Source: Siphonodentalium dalli
Taxonomy: Eukaryota > Mollusca > Scaphopoda > Gadilida > Siphonodentaliidae
DNA length: 64,000 nucleotides
Direction of reading: 5' to 3'
Assembly (NCBI GenBank): GCA_032622095.1
Contig: CP136066.1
Span: 11,369,784 to 11,433,783, forward strand
Under the pieces are notes generated by a model. It was given only the letters and a program-made list of their open reading frames with translations, was not told where the DNA came from and ran no database searches. The position numbers were made by a program, and so were the translations under genes. Position 1 is the first letter of the stretch; each line of letters begins with the position of its first letter. Positions 1 through 10,440 of this stretch are shown here, piece by piece.

Positions 1-8
1 AAAAAACA

Positions 9-2894
9 ATGTCTGCTCAGTATCAAGGTCATACTGGCTTAACACCTGTGAACCAGTCTAATATGGAGTTTCTTGGAAACGAAGATGCTGTGAACCAGAC
101 TAATATGGCTTTTGCAGGTGGCAAGTATATGATTGGTAGATCAAGGAATGAAGTCACTGCAAATATTGAGCAACACAAATCTGAACCGTCAAGAGGAGGG
201 GATAACATACGTGCACAACATGCAGCGTTCAATGATATGAGGAAGACGCTTCAAGGTGAACGTCGAAGAGGTCAACAACATATAACTTATGATAACGGAC
301 AGTACATGCAGGGAACACATGTTATGGGGCAACCACCAATTCAACAAATGGAGCCTGTGAATCCTGATGTTAGAGAGTGTCTTGATATGCCTATTCATGT
401 GGATCTGGATGTTAGAGAGCGTCTTGATATGCCTATTCATGTGGATCTGGATGTTAGAGAGCGTCATGATAGAATGGTTCGTGAGCGTCTTGATAGACTG
501 GCTAATGAGAATGACAGTATATCTCTGGAGCGAAACAGACAGCAAGATGCAGAGCAGAATTTGGAATTATCAGCAGGCACATCCCATGGGCGGGGCCAAT
601 TGTCTGTGAGTTCGAGATTCAGTTCTGATTCAGACCAGCAAAACAAGCGGGACCTTAATTATAGTGAAGTTCAGGCTACATATCTACAGGATGTTCATCT
701 TGGCATGCATGATCGGATCGAGAATAGTCCAGACCAGAAGTCAAATGCAACAAAGATTCATTCATTAAATCCAGGGTCTTCTCAACCAAATCCGAAAACA
801 AATCAACTGATAAACCCAGGCACTATTCAACCAACAGGGGGAATAACTCAACCGATAAGTCCACAGTCTGCTCAACATATGGCAAGAATAATTCAACCGA
901 TAAGTCCAGGGTCTTCTCAACCAATGGCAAAAACAAATCAGGCTTTACATCCAGGCACTATTCAACCAACAGGGGGAATACCTCAACCGATAAATCCAGT
1001 TTCTTCGCAGACAATGATGAGAATAAAACAGTCATTAAGTCCCAACTCATCTCAGCCAACGGACAAAATAACTCAGTCTTTGAATCCAGATTCTGCTCAG
1101 CCAACGACGAAAATAAGTCAGTCATTAAGTCCAGTCGGTAGCTCTTCATTAAGTCCAGTCGGTGGCTCGTCATTAAGTCCAGTCGGTGGCTCGTCATTAA
1201 GTCCAGTCGGTGGCTCGTCATTAAGTCCAGTCGGTGGCTCGTCAATAAGTCCAGTCGGTGGCTCTTCATTAAGTCGAGTCGGTGGCTCGTCATTAAATCC
1301 AGTCGGTGGCTCGTCATTAAGTCCAGTCAGTGGCTCGTCATTAAGTCCAGTCGGTGGCTCTTCTCAGCCAGCAGGAATATCACAGTCCTTACATCCTAGC
1401 TCTGCTCAGTCAACAACAAGAATAACTCAGTCTTTGAGTCCTGGTTCGACACGAAAAATTCATTATCCTTCTGGATCGAGCTGTGAGATACCTGTAAACT
1501 CATCCCAGGAAAGAAGTGAGGGTGGGGTTAGCTCCCCTGAACTGAAGAGTACGATCGATTGGTTCAAACTGAGCCGGAATAGTTCATTCTTCAGGTCCCC
1601 GCAGTCCAGCAATGAAGACGATGAAAAACGTTTTTCGGAGTACTTCAAAAACCTGGTGCCGGAACCAAAGGCACCTGTGGTTGTTCCATGTGTTTGTGGA
1701 TTATGTTGCGCTAAATTTATGGATTTAAATGAAATAATGATGCATATGGCGTCGCACAAGGAGACAATATATACCTGTGGTTTGTGTTTCGAGTCATTTC
1801 GACTACCCGAGCAGTTTGTTAAACATATGGAAAATCATTTAGCACAGAACTGGAGAGGGAAGCGACTCTATTCTGGACGTCCTAAACTTCCTGGTTTTCC
1901 TGATACTCCACGGAAAAGTGATAGCGCGTCAAATAGTCCGAAACATATTAAAGCTGATATTCTTGGCAAAGATGCAGAGGCTACAATTCGTGATGTAATT
2001 TCTGGATTATCGGAAAGTTTGAAAAATGGTAAAACTGAATCGTTACTCACTCTGCCTGATGGTATTGCTGTTAACGACGTCAACTCTTTTACCAGTCCTG
2101 TTCCTGCCAGACCTCATCTTTCATTTACCTGTCATGACTGTTCGAAAGTCTTCTCCGCAAAGCACAAACTAGTCGAGCATTCTAGAAAGCACACTGGAGA
2201 GCGTCCTTATACTTGCAACCTTTGTACTAAATCTTTCACAAGGTCATATCATCTGTCACGGCATAAGTTAACACACAAACCCGACCGTCCGTTCTCATGT
2301 GGCGTCTGTTCCAAAACATTCGTTTTCAATTACAAGTTAACAGAACATCTGAAAATTCACCAAGACATCAAGCCTTTCTCTTGTAGTGACTGCAGTAAAA
2401 CATTTGCACGGAATGATCATCTAAATCGACACAGACAAACGCATGGTGATTTAAGATTCAAGTGTCACAGTTGTCCGAAGACGTTTGCAAGTGAGGACAG
2501 ACTAGAGACACACATCAAACATTGTCATGACATAGCTCCGCCTCCATGCAGTCTGTGCGGACTTTGCTTCCAAACCAAAGCAGACGAGATGGCTCATAAA
2601 TGTTCAACACTAAAAATAGCAAGTGATGACAGACCGGAGACACACATCAAACATTGTCATGACTTACCGATAGCTCCACCTCCATGCAGTCAGTGCGGAC
2701 TTTGCTTCCAAACCATAGCGAACAAGATGGCTCATAAATGTTCACCCATAAAAATAGCAAGTGATGACAGACCGGAGACACACATCAAACATTGTCATGA
2801 ATTAACTCCGCCTCAATGCAGTCAATGCGGACTTCGCTTCCAAACCAAATCGGACGAGATGGCTCATAAATGTTCAACACTACAAATAGCTTAG
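9..2894 (+). CDS. ZF1: multi-C2H2 zinc-finger protein, 961 aa
   Basis: Uninterrupted reading frame from an ATG with an acceptable context (AACAATG) to TAG. Residues 1-555 are polar and low in complexity, rich in Q, S, P and N, with two internal repeat blocks. Two C2H2 fingers lie at about 563-610 (both begin CGLC). A second cluster begins at residue 706: four fingers with TGERPY-type linkers (CHDC, CNLC, CGVC, CSDC), then a fifth (CHSC) with H-x4-H. The last ~120 residues are a 44-46-residue segment repeated three times. C2H2 arrays of this kind usually bind DNA in the nucleus; that is family knowledge, and the target is unknown. The finger order KHKLVEH, SYHLSRH, NYKLTEH, NDHLNRH matches ZF2, which supports paralogy. 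The frame is open to the window edge, so an upstream exon cannot be excluded. I do not recognise an orthologue. Confidence 0.9.
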   Translation: MSAQYQGHTGLTPVNQSNMEFLGNEDAVNQTNMAFAGGKYMIGRSRNEVTANIEQHKSEPSRGGDNIRAQHAAFNDMRKTLQGERRRGQQHITYDNGQYMQGTHVMGQPPIQQMEPVNPDVRECLDMPIHVDLDVRERLDMPIHVDLDVRERHDRMVRERLDRLANENDSISLERNRQQDAEQNLELSAGTSHGRGQLSVSSRFSSDSDQQNKRDLNYSEVQATYLQDVHLGMHDRIENSPDQKSNATKIHSLNPGSSQPNPKTNQLINPGTIQPTGGITQPISPQSAQHMARIIQPISPGSSQPMAKTNQALHPGTIQPTGGIPQPINPVSSQTMMRIKQSLSPNSSQPTDKITQSLNPDSAQPTTKISQSLSPVGSSSLSPVGGSSLSPVGGSSLSPVGGSSLSPVGGSSISPVGGSSLSRVGGSSLNPVGGSSLSPVSGSSLSPVGGSSQPAGISQSLHPSSAQSTTRITQSLSPGSTRKIHYPSGSSCEIPVNSSQERSEGGVSSPELKSTIDWFKLSRNSSFFRSPQSSNEDDEKRFSEYFKNLVPEPKAPVVVPCVCGLCCAKFMDLNEIMMHMASHKETIYTCGLCFESFRLPEQFVKHMENHLAQNWRGKRLYSGRPKLPGFPDTPRKSDSASNSPKHIKADILGKDAEATIRDVISGLSESLKNGKTESLLTLPDGIAVNDVNSFTSPVPARPHLSFTCHDCSKVFSAKHKLVEHSRKHTGERPYTCNLCTKSFTRSYHLSRHKLTHKPDRPFSCGVCSKTFVFNYKLTEHLKIHQDIKPFSCSDCSKTFARNDHLNRHRQTHGDLRFKCHSCPKTFASEDRLETHIKHCHDIAPPPCSLCGLCFQTKADEMAHKCSTLKIASDDRPETHIKHCHDLPIAPPPCSQCGLCFQTIANKMAHKCSPIKIASDDRPETHIKHCHELTPPQCSQCGLRFQTKSDEMAHKCSTLQIA
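366..500 (+). repeat. 42-bp in-frame tandem repeat in ZF1
   Basis: Two near-identical 42-bp units and a diverged third encode a 14-residue unit (DVRERLDMPIHVDL and variants). The charged, heptad-like spacing (RERLDxL) could form a short helix or coiled coil. The period is a multiple of three, so copy-number change keeps the frame. Confidence 0.85.
1122..1361 (+). repeat. 24-bp coding minisatellite in ZF1 (SLSPVGGS x10)
   Basis: Ten exact-length 24-bp units encode SLSPVGGS with single-residue variants (I for L, R for P, S for G). Units are nearly identical at DNA level, including third positions, so the expansion is recent. It lies in a wider, older repeat of about 15 residues (pattern SSQP--K--Q-L-P) spanning about 755-1450. 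Confidence 0.92.
2487..2891 (+). repeat. Triplicated C-terminal half-finger module of ZF1
   Basis: Units begin at 2487, 2619 and 2757 (132, 138 and 135 bp). Each encodes ETHIKHCH followed by a C-x2-C-x12-H-x-C segment. Only in the first unit is the His half preceded by a Cys pair (CHSC), which completes a C2H2 finger. In the other two the Cys pair is missing, leaving orphan His halves. Confidence 0.85.
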
Positions 2895-3405
2895 GTTAGT
2901 TCTCTATGCTTGTAAAAGTCTGATACAGTTTAGATTTTTGTCATACTTCCGGTACACTGCAGGTTCAACTAATCAATGATATTTCAATTAGTTTTGAGGT
3001 TAATATTTTTCACTGAGATGTACAAGGAATGATATTTGTTTGGTCATGTGATCACACAGTTTAGGAGATGTTCAGATAACAAGTTCAACAAATGACCATA
3101 GGCCCTTTGTTGAACTTATTAGCTGAACTTTCCCCCCCCCCCCAATTTTCCATTGTTTGCTTATAGTTCCTGAAATAACATAAATAAGCTTTGCAAATTA
3201 TAACGAAATGTACATACAGTAGGCTATCTGAATTTGAGACATGGCCAATCTTTTTTACATAATACAAGGGGTGAAATATTTTTTGAGATGCGAGCACTTT
3301 TGTCGCACACTAGAACGGTGGACGATCTCAACAACATTCTCCTACTTAAATAAGCATCATCTGATCGTTATTGGTTTTCGATTGATAAGGGCAAGTATAC
3401 AAGTA
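2895..3405. other. 3' flank of ZF1
   Basis: No further coding sequence seen. It holds a 12-C run near 3132 and a small hairpin at 3065-3132. No AATAAA close to the stop; the first clear one downstream is at 3717-3722. Confidence 0.5.
3065..3132. repeat. Small foldback repeat, copy 1
   Basis: Arms GATGTTCAGATAACAAGTTC and its near-complement around a ~15-bp loop. A relative with the same arm motif lies at 6271-6329, so this is a dispersed short hairpin family. Confidence 0.6.
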
Positions 3406-3588
3406 CAGTAATGCCCTAATTAATCGACTCCTTAAACACAGCAGAATTATGGGTAACTTTTCAGGATTTAGTCGGAAATATGGCTTGTTGCCATTCATTG
3501 GAAAGCTCTCCATATTTCCGATTAAATCCTGAAAAGTTACCCATAATTCTGCTGTGGTTAAAGGAGTCGATTAATTAGGGCATTACTG
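3406..3588. mobile_element. Family D foldback MITE, copy 1
   Basis: Almost the whole element is one palindrome with ends CAGTAATGCCCTAATTAATC, flanked on both sides by TA. The TA target and CAGT end suggest a Tc1/mariner-pogo-type transposase acting in trans; no transposase gene is present. Confidence 0.88.
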
Positions 3589-4619
3589 TACACAAGTAGT
3601 CCTAAAATGAATTTCTAACAGATCTATTCACTCTACTGGGTCACATTCTCGGACCCTCTTTGTCGGAGGCGGACAGTTTTGGATAATTGTCAGTTCAACA
3701 ACGTATCTTTTTTAGAAATAAAACTAAATTAACTTGACCTATATTTCTACTATTGAGTGTTTTGCTTATCGCATTCTCTTTACGACTGTTTGTTTACATA
3801 ACATGGCAATTGTTTACATAACACAGAATACTAACATCACAATAACATGCAATTTACATGATGTTTATGATTGGTATAAGAACAAGGTTTGTCTATAATA
3901 TAATATTCTTTCTGTTTATGACAGATTTAACAGATGTGACTATTTTAACAGCAATACCCACCACCAATGCTTACTATATCTGTAATGCTGCACCAGCGCA
4001 GCTCCCATCATGAAAGGGTTAAAAACATTGTGCGATTTATTAAAAGTATGTGATCCGGCCTGATACCTTTGAATTGTGCAATTATAGGAAATCAGGGTTA
4101 TTGCTTACAATTTCATCTCATTGAAAAACATCGAAAAGAAAATGCATTTTGCGCTGGAAGAATCGTTCAATATTGGGAACTCTATAGTGATTTTGTCACG
4201 TGTTGCCATGACGTAATTCATACATCTAACAATCACTTACGCATTAATGTGATTATCCTATTCATTTTTAGTGATTGTTGGTCGAACAGATTCACTCTTA
4301 TCGGCAAAAAAACTCAATCAGAGCCATCTTTGATGCGCAACCCTTGTTTTCATTTAGATCTGTCCTATAAAAAATTTAAACTTTTACTTGCAACAAGTTT
4401 AAAGGGAGCAAAGTTATTATCCAGTATCTGTAATAAAATATCACAAATTGTGACAGTAAACCGGTTTATTCCATAGAAAATATTATATTTCTCTTGAACT
4501 CCACTAGAGTTATCAAATCAACTGATAGTAGTAATGTAAAGTGAAAAATATATTTTATCACGTTTACATAAATACAAACTCATTTGACCTCGCAAAGTGA
4601 AAGTGTGAATTAAATTTAA
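3589..4619. other. Unassigned; contains a family F end
   Basis: The only clear repeat is a right end of family F at about 3975-4018 (AGCTCCCATCATGAAAGGG then TTAA). The 135-codon frame at 4069-4476 has no domain. Its DNA partly resembles 8950-9130 (shared TGTTGCCATGAC and AATGCATTTT stretches), so it looks like a repeat and not a gene. Confidence 0.5.
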
Positions 4620-4932
4620 CCCTTTACCCAACAGAACGGCCCTGTGCCAATGCATTCTCTTATATATGCGAGTCGACCATAGGTCGACCATAGATTTTTT
4701 TTAGGGCAATGCATTCTCTTATATATGCGAGGCGACCTATGGTCGACTCGCATATATAAGAGAATGCATTGGCACAGGGCATAACTGTAACCATCACAAT
4801 GTGGTCAATGAGCCGGTTCCAATGATATCCATATTTGTATGGTTTTATTGAGACAGACCCAAGATAATTTAGGCTGTTGCTGCTTTATTTGGCCGTTTTT
4901 GGCCAGTTTGTTCTGGTTTGTTGGGTAAAGGG
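4620..4932 (+). mobile_element. Family A TTAA element, copy 1
   Basis: Ends CCCTTTACCCAACA and TGTTGGGTAAAGGG, flanked by TTAA on both sides (4616-4619, 4933-4936). TTAA targets with CCCTTT ends are typical of piggyBac-type elements. It carries the hairpin cassette, with the first hairpin damaged and partly duplicated. Confidence 0.88.
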
Positions 4933-5310
4933 TTAAACAAACTGAGGATACTCTTAATTACGCGGCATTTTCTATGCACTATTTAACATGAAAGTTAAAT
5001 TATAAATCATCATTATGACCGTAAAATGTCACTCTTTCAGATGTGTATAGCATTGTGTATTTATTTGTCGGGTAAAATTGATTAAAAGTGACAAACTCCT
5101 ACCACTGTATCTGGGTATTGGACGTTTTGAAATCTTCGGTATTTTGCAAAAAATAAACAAATGGGTGTGCAATAACATACAAAACAGCATAGTTCATGGG
5201 CAATATAAACAATTTTCTTGATTCTCAGTCCACCCCGACCCTAATTTGGCCCCCTCCGCAATGTTTTTATTTGGATAATTTTGAAGTAAACTTTTTTTCC
5301 TATGTCTTAA
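4933..5310. other. Unassigned spacer
   Basis: AT-rich sequence in which I see no gene or clear repeat. Confidence 0.4.
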
Positions 5311-5596
5311 CTCTTTCCGTGCCAGGGGCCGATCTCATCGGCCCTAATTTACGGTCTGTAGAGTGCCAGGGCCGATACAATCTGGCACTGAAAGATTAAA
5401 GAATATAAGAAAAAATTATTAAAATTGTAAAAAATTATTAAAATTGTAAAAAATAATAACAAATGATGAAAATTTGTTAGGCCAATGCATTCTCTTATAT
5501 ATGCAAGGCGACCTATTGTCGACTCGCATATATAAGAGAATGCATTGGCACAGGGTATATGGGTTGATACAAAAATCGGACTTGGCACTGAAAGGG
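5311..5596 (+). mobile_element. Family B TTAA element, copy 1
   Basis: Left end CTCTTTCCGTGCCAGG and right end CTTGGCACTGAAAGGG, each next to TTAA. It contains one intact copy of the ~75-bp hairpin (about 5481-5556), followed by GGTATATGGGTTGATAC. Confidence 0.8.
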
Positions 5597-5726
5597 TTAA
5601 CGTTCAAAGTACATTGCAATGACCCCCATTAATCAATCTATTTCAATCAAGTTAGGTAATTTAGGTCAACTTGTATATATTCTATTGAACTGACTATGAC
5701 CATGGCCATTTATAAATATAATTATA

Positions 5727-6174
5727 CTGTACTGCCCTAAGTAAATGGCCCATCTAACTGGGGTGACACCCCAGTTTAACCGCGTTTCGTTTAATGTTAA
5801 CCGCGGTTATAAGATGCAGTTAAACCGTAATCCACAACTGGCTGATTGTGTGGTTAAAACATACCATTCGCGGTTAAACTGGTATCTGTTTCAGCGGAAC
5901 AACCATGCACATGGTATACTATGTATTGTTGTGTCGTGTTTGTCAAGTATACGGTCATACATGTACCATCCACTGACAGATCCATCACTCATGGCTAGTC
6001 TTTTCGCCATCACAATTCAAATACAGGAATGTCAGAATTTATGTGCTGTGTAACGGCAGTCAATTGATATAACTACGGTTATCTTACCCATAACTGCGGT
6101 CCGGTTACAGTTTAACTGCAGTTATAAACAGATTATAACCCCAGTTAGTGGGTCATTTTCTTAGGGCATCACAG
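5727..6174. mobile_element. Family J TA-target MITE
   Basis: Imperfect ~40-bp inverted ends (CTGTACTGCCCTAAGTAAAT; other end CTGTGATGCCCTAAGAAAAT) flanked by TA. The interior is rich in CGCGGTTA palindromes. The order AAGTAA-TG-CC then GGGGTGA-ACCCC resembles family E, so J and E may be related. The 102-codon frame inside is not a gene. Confidence 0.78.
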
Positions 6175-6270
6175 TATTATTCATCTGTTCATGGAAGAAT
6201 GAGCAGACGACAGACAGACCAAAGGATAATGTAAATACAGAAGGATTCTTGTACATGGTGGGAATTACTG

Positions 6271-6329
6271 GGAAATGTTCAGAAAATAAGTTAAACAAAC
6301 ATTGTTGAACTTATTATATGAACATTTCC
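6271..6329. repeat. Small foldback repeat, copy 2
   Basis: Arms GGAAATGTTCA-AATAAGTT pair with AACTTATT-TGAACATTTCC; same family as 3065-3132. Confidence 0.6.
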
Positions 6330-6344
6330 TAAAGAAACTAGTTG

Positions 6345-8193
6345 CTAATGAGTATTTAGTATAGAAATGGTTAATAAGGAAACTACTCATCAACGACTAT
6401 TTAGTATAGAAATGGTTAATAAGGAAACTACTCATCAACGACTATTTAGTATAGAAAGGGTTAATAAGGGAACTACTCATCAATGATGCTTTAGTATAGA
6501 AAGGGTTAATAAGGAAACTACTCATCAATGACTATTTAGTATAGAAAGGGTTAATAAAGGAACTACTCATCAATGACTATTTAGTATAGAAAGGGTTAAT
6601 AAGGGAACTACCCATCAATGACTATTTAGTATAGAAAGGGTTAATAAGGGAACTACTCATCAATGACTATTTAGTATAGAAGGGGTTAATAAGGGAACTA
6701 CCCATCAATGACTAGTTAGTATAGAAGGGGTTAATAAGGGAACTACTCATCAATGACTATTTATAAAGGGTAAATAAGGGAACTACTCATCAATGACTAT
6801 TTATTATAGAAAGGGTTAATGAGGGAACTACTCAATGACTATTTAGTATAGAAGGGGTTAATAAGGGAACTACTCATCAACGACTATTTATAAAGGGTTA
6901 ATATGGGAACTACTCATCAATAGCTATTTAGTATAGAAATTAAGTGAACTACTCATCAATAGCTATTTAGTATAGAAAGGGTTAATAATCGAACTACTCA
7001 TTAATGATGCTTTAGTATAGAAATGGTTAATAAGGGAACTACTCATCAATAACTAATTAGTATAGAAAGGGTTAATAAGGGAACTACTCATCAACGACTA
7101 TTTAGTATAGAAAGGGTTAATAAGGGAACTACTCATCAATGACTATTTAGTATAGAAAGGGTTAATAAGGGAACTACTCATCAACGACTATTTAGTATAG
7201 AAAGGGTTAATAAGGGAACTACTCATCAACGACTATTTAGTATAGAAAGGGTTAATAAGGGAACTACTCATCAATGACTATTTAGTATAGAAAGGGTTAA
7301 TAATCGAACTACTCATTAATGATGCTTTAGTATAGAAATGGTTAATAAGGGAACTACTCATCAATAACTAATTAGTATAGAAAGGGTTAATAAGGGAACT
7401 ACTCATCAACGACTATTTAGTATAGAAAGGGTTAATAAGGGAACTACTCATCAACGACTATTTAGTATAGAAAGGGTTAATAAGGGAACTACTCATCAAC
7501 GACTATTTAGTATAGAAATGGTTAATAAGGGAACTACTCATCAACGACTATTTAGTATAGAAATGGTTAATAAGGGAACTACTCATCAATGACTATTTAG
7601 TATAGAAAGGGTTAATAAGGGAACTACTCATCAACGACTCTTTAGTATAGAAAGGGTTAATAAGGGAACTACTCATCAACGACTATTTAGTATAGAAATG
7701 GTTAATAAGGGAACTACTCATCAATGACTATTTAGTATAGAAAGGGTTAATAAGGGAACTACTCATCAACGACTATTTAGTATAGAAAGGGTTAATAAGG
7801 GAACTACTCATCAACGACTATTTGGTATAGAAATGGTTAATAAGGAACTACTCATCAACGACTATTTAGTATAGAAAGGGTTAATAAGGGAACTACTCAT
7901 CAACGACTATTTAGTATAGAAATGGTTAATAAGGGAACTACTCATCAACGACTATTTAGTATAGAAAGGGTTAATAAGGGAACTACTCATCAACGACTAT
8001 TTAGTATAGAAGGGGTTAATAAGGGAACTACTCATCAATGACTATTTAGTATAGAAAGGGTTAATAAAGGAACTACTCATCAATTACTATTTAGAAATGG
8101 TTAATAAGGGAACTACTCATCAATGACTATCTAGAAATGGTTAATAAGGGAACTACTCATCAATGACTAATTAGTATAGAAAGGGTTAATAAG
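6345..8193. repeat. 45-bp minisatellite, about 41 copies
   Basis: Unit is 45 bp: CTACTCATCAACGACTATTT followed by AGTATAGAAAGGGTTAATAAGGGAA. Variants (CAACGACT, CAATGACT, AAATGG for AAAGGG, short units of ~36 bp) are interleaved. One seven-unit block is repeated 315 bp apart (about 6981 and 7296). There are no unique spacers, so this is not a CRISPR-like array. Confidence 0.95.
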
Positions 8194-9724
8194 AAAATAT
8201 AAAAAATAAAACTTGCCGTCTGCAATTTTCCAAAACAGTTTGATGCGAATCTAGTGCATTGTAATTTTAGTTATATAGTTTTTCAGATAACGAGTCGAAA
8301 CATTATGTGACATGCACTTAGCATGGCATATATATGTAGTCAGCAATCTGCTACTGATGATGATCTTATCCAAACATTTTGGTATCTTTTTAACTCATTG
8401 GGAGTAATTTCCAAAAATGTCTAAATTCTTCTTTTGGCATTAAATAAAATCTTGTTTTTGTGGGATATGTTCTAAAACTATTTTAAAAATTCCATTAAAC
8501 TGCTCCAGTATCTAGCTTCCACCTCAGAATTAATGTTATTAGAACGAGGAGCAATTTGTCTGTGAGAAATTGGGACCTTGGTCATCATCATATTTAGCCT
8601 CGAATCTTCTTTAATATGCCTAGCAGATATCCTCCCCTTTCTTTTGACATCGATATATTTATGTACCACCTACATTATGTGGGGAAATTATATGACGGAT
8701 AGGTTGTAAGCCATTATTTCTTTCACTATACATGTACTTATGTTGACAAATGGAAAGAGCGTATGGTCTGTGAGCCAGTGCTCCATTCTGACTTGTTATT
8801 GTCGTTCCAGAGGGCTAGGTGTGATTTTTGTTGACCTGGGTAGATGTGTCACCTTGTAAGGCAACCACTTACCTGTACATACTAGTATAAAACTAGTTAT
8901 ATTAGCCTCAGAGTAAATTTTGTTTATAATAGGTTGTGATTGGCAAAAATGTATTTATACTGTGTAATTATATCAGGAATGAAGATTATTCCTTATAAAT
9001 GCATATCAGTAAAAAATATTAACATAAAAATGCATTTTCAGTTGGAAATGTCATTAAATAGGAGGAACTTTATAGTGACGTTGCCATCATGTTGCCATGA
9101 CAAAATTCCTACACTCAACGTTACTTCCGCCCTAATATAATTATTATATTTAACTAGCGGCTTTTCGAATTCCCGGTGGGAAATTCGTATACTTCCATAT
9201 AATTAAAGGTTTGAATGATTCTCGTTTTACATGTATTGCGCTTCACCACTATCTATTTCTTCTTCTCTCTCCCTATTTCTCGCGTTGATGCTATTTTTAT
9301 GTTTTGATTTTTATGGTGTACACCTGTTTGTTTGTTTTCACTGTCATCTGTAGTTGACCAAAGTCGCAAGTACTGTGTTTCTCTGGTACTTTGTGCACAA
9401 GTACTTTTCCCAGTGAATGTTTGAAGTCACGATATGTCTGGGAAAATTCAATTTACATGACTATATAGTAGCATGTGATTGCCCCTATACTTCTGAACTA
9501 TGAGACTGCTTCAATAATTCAATAGCATTAGGTATTATGTAAATGTACCAAGAAGATGGACACCTCTGCCAAATTACAGACATTGTAATTTGTATCACAA
9601 TGCAGACAAGACAATTGAGTGCACAAATAGTCATACTATTTTTCTTGATATAAGCGGTAAATAGTGTTCCATGCTCCCATACAAGACACGATTAAGTTAG
9701 TGGTACGTACGTTTTACGATATAA
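8194..9724. other. Unassigned intergenic sequence
   Basis: No convincing gene. The segment about 8950-9130 partly matches 4073-4250 and may be a degenerate dispersed repeat. Confidence 0.4.
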
Positions 9725-10440
9725 TTATAGCTTCGCCATGAGTAAACCGTTCGCGCCAAAACTCAGGAAATCGCACTCAAATGGCGCGTTGATACTCCTA
9801 ATAACTTCCACTCATCAAAAACTTTGTATCTCCATGTTTGTTTTTTGGAGTATTTTTTCACCTTTCATTTTCGGTGAAATTTACATATTTGGACCCACCC
9901 GAATGTGAGCTCTCCGTTGGGCAGGTGATTATATCGTAGAATGCTCAAAGTTTGGGAGATTATCTACGGTATATCAAAATACCTGCTCCTGCATTAGCTC
10001 GCTCTTTCATTAGTCCGTTCCGATTTGGCGGGAAAAATGGGTTAGAGATACAGCACTTAACTATTCTCATTTACCTTATAAAGCCTCGCCACGAGTAAAC
10101 CTTCGGCTTTAGGGCGATTGAAACAGACATGATTAAGTTGCGCCTGGACACTAGCTATCACATCCACTTATCAAATTTTGTTTATCTTGATGTTTGATTT
10201 TTTGACAAATTTCCCCCCTTTGATTTTCGTTGGAATTTGCCAAAAGTTTGAACCCACTTGAAGCTGGGTCGCTTTTGGGCATGATGCTTTTACAGTAGAG
10301 TGGTCAAACTTTGGATTCGTACCTACAGGATACCGCTGTGTCTGCTACTGCATTAAACTTGCTTAATAATTAGACCGTTTGGATTTGGCGCTATAAATAG
10401 AACATTTATTGTCCCGATCGTAGGTCGGTAACGGTCGGAT
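9725..10440. repeat. Diverged tandem dimer, ~360-bp units
   Basis: Two copies start at about 9725 and 10083 (CGCCATGAGTAAACC and CGCCACGAGTAAACC). They share order: ACTTCCACTCATCAAA or ATCCACTTATCAAA, CTCCATGTTTG or CTTGATGTTTG, GGTGAAATTTACA or TGGAATTTGCCA, and GTCCGTTCCGATTTGGCG or GACCGTTTGGATTTGGCG. Similarity is low but colinear. Origin unknown. Confidence 0.65.

Noticed and set aside
4069-4476. 135-codon frame
   Set aside because: No domain, AT-rich composition, and partial DNA similarity to 8.95-9.13 kb suggests a dispersed repeat.
5745-6053. 102-codon frame
   Set aside because: Lies wholly inside the family J MITE and follows its palindromes.
6345-8193. CRISPR-like regular array
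   Set aside because: The whole 45-bp unit repeats with no unique spacers, and the genome is clearly animal.
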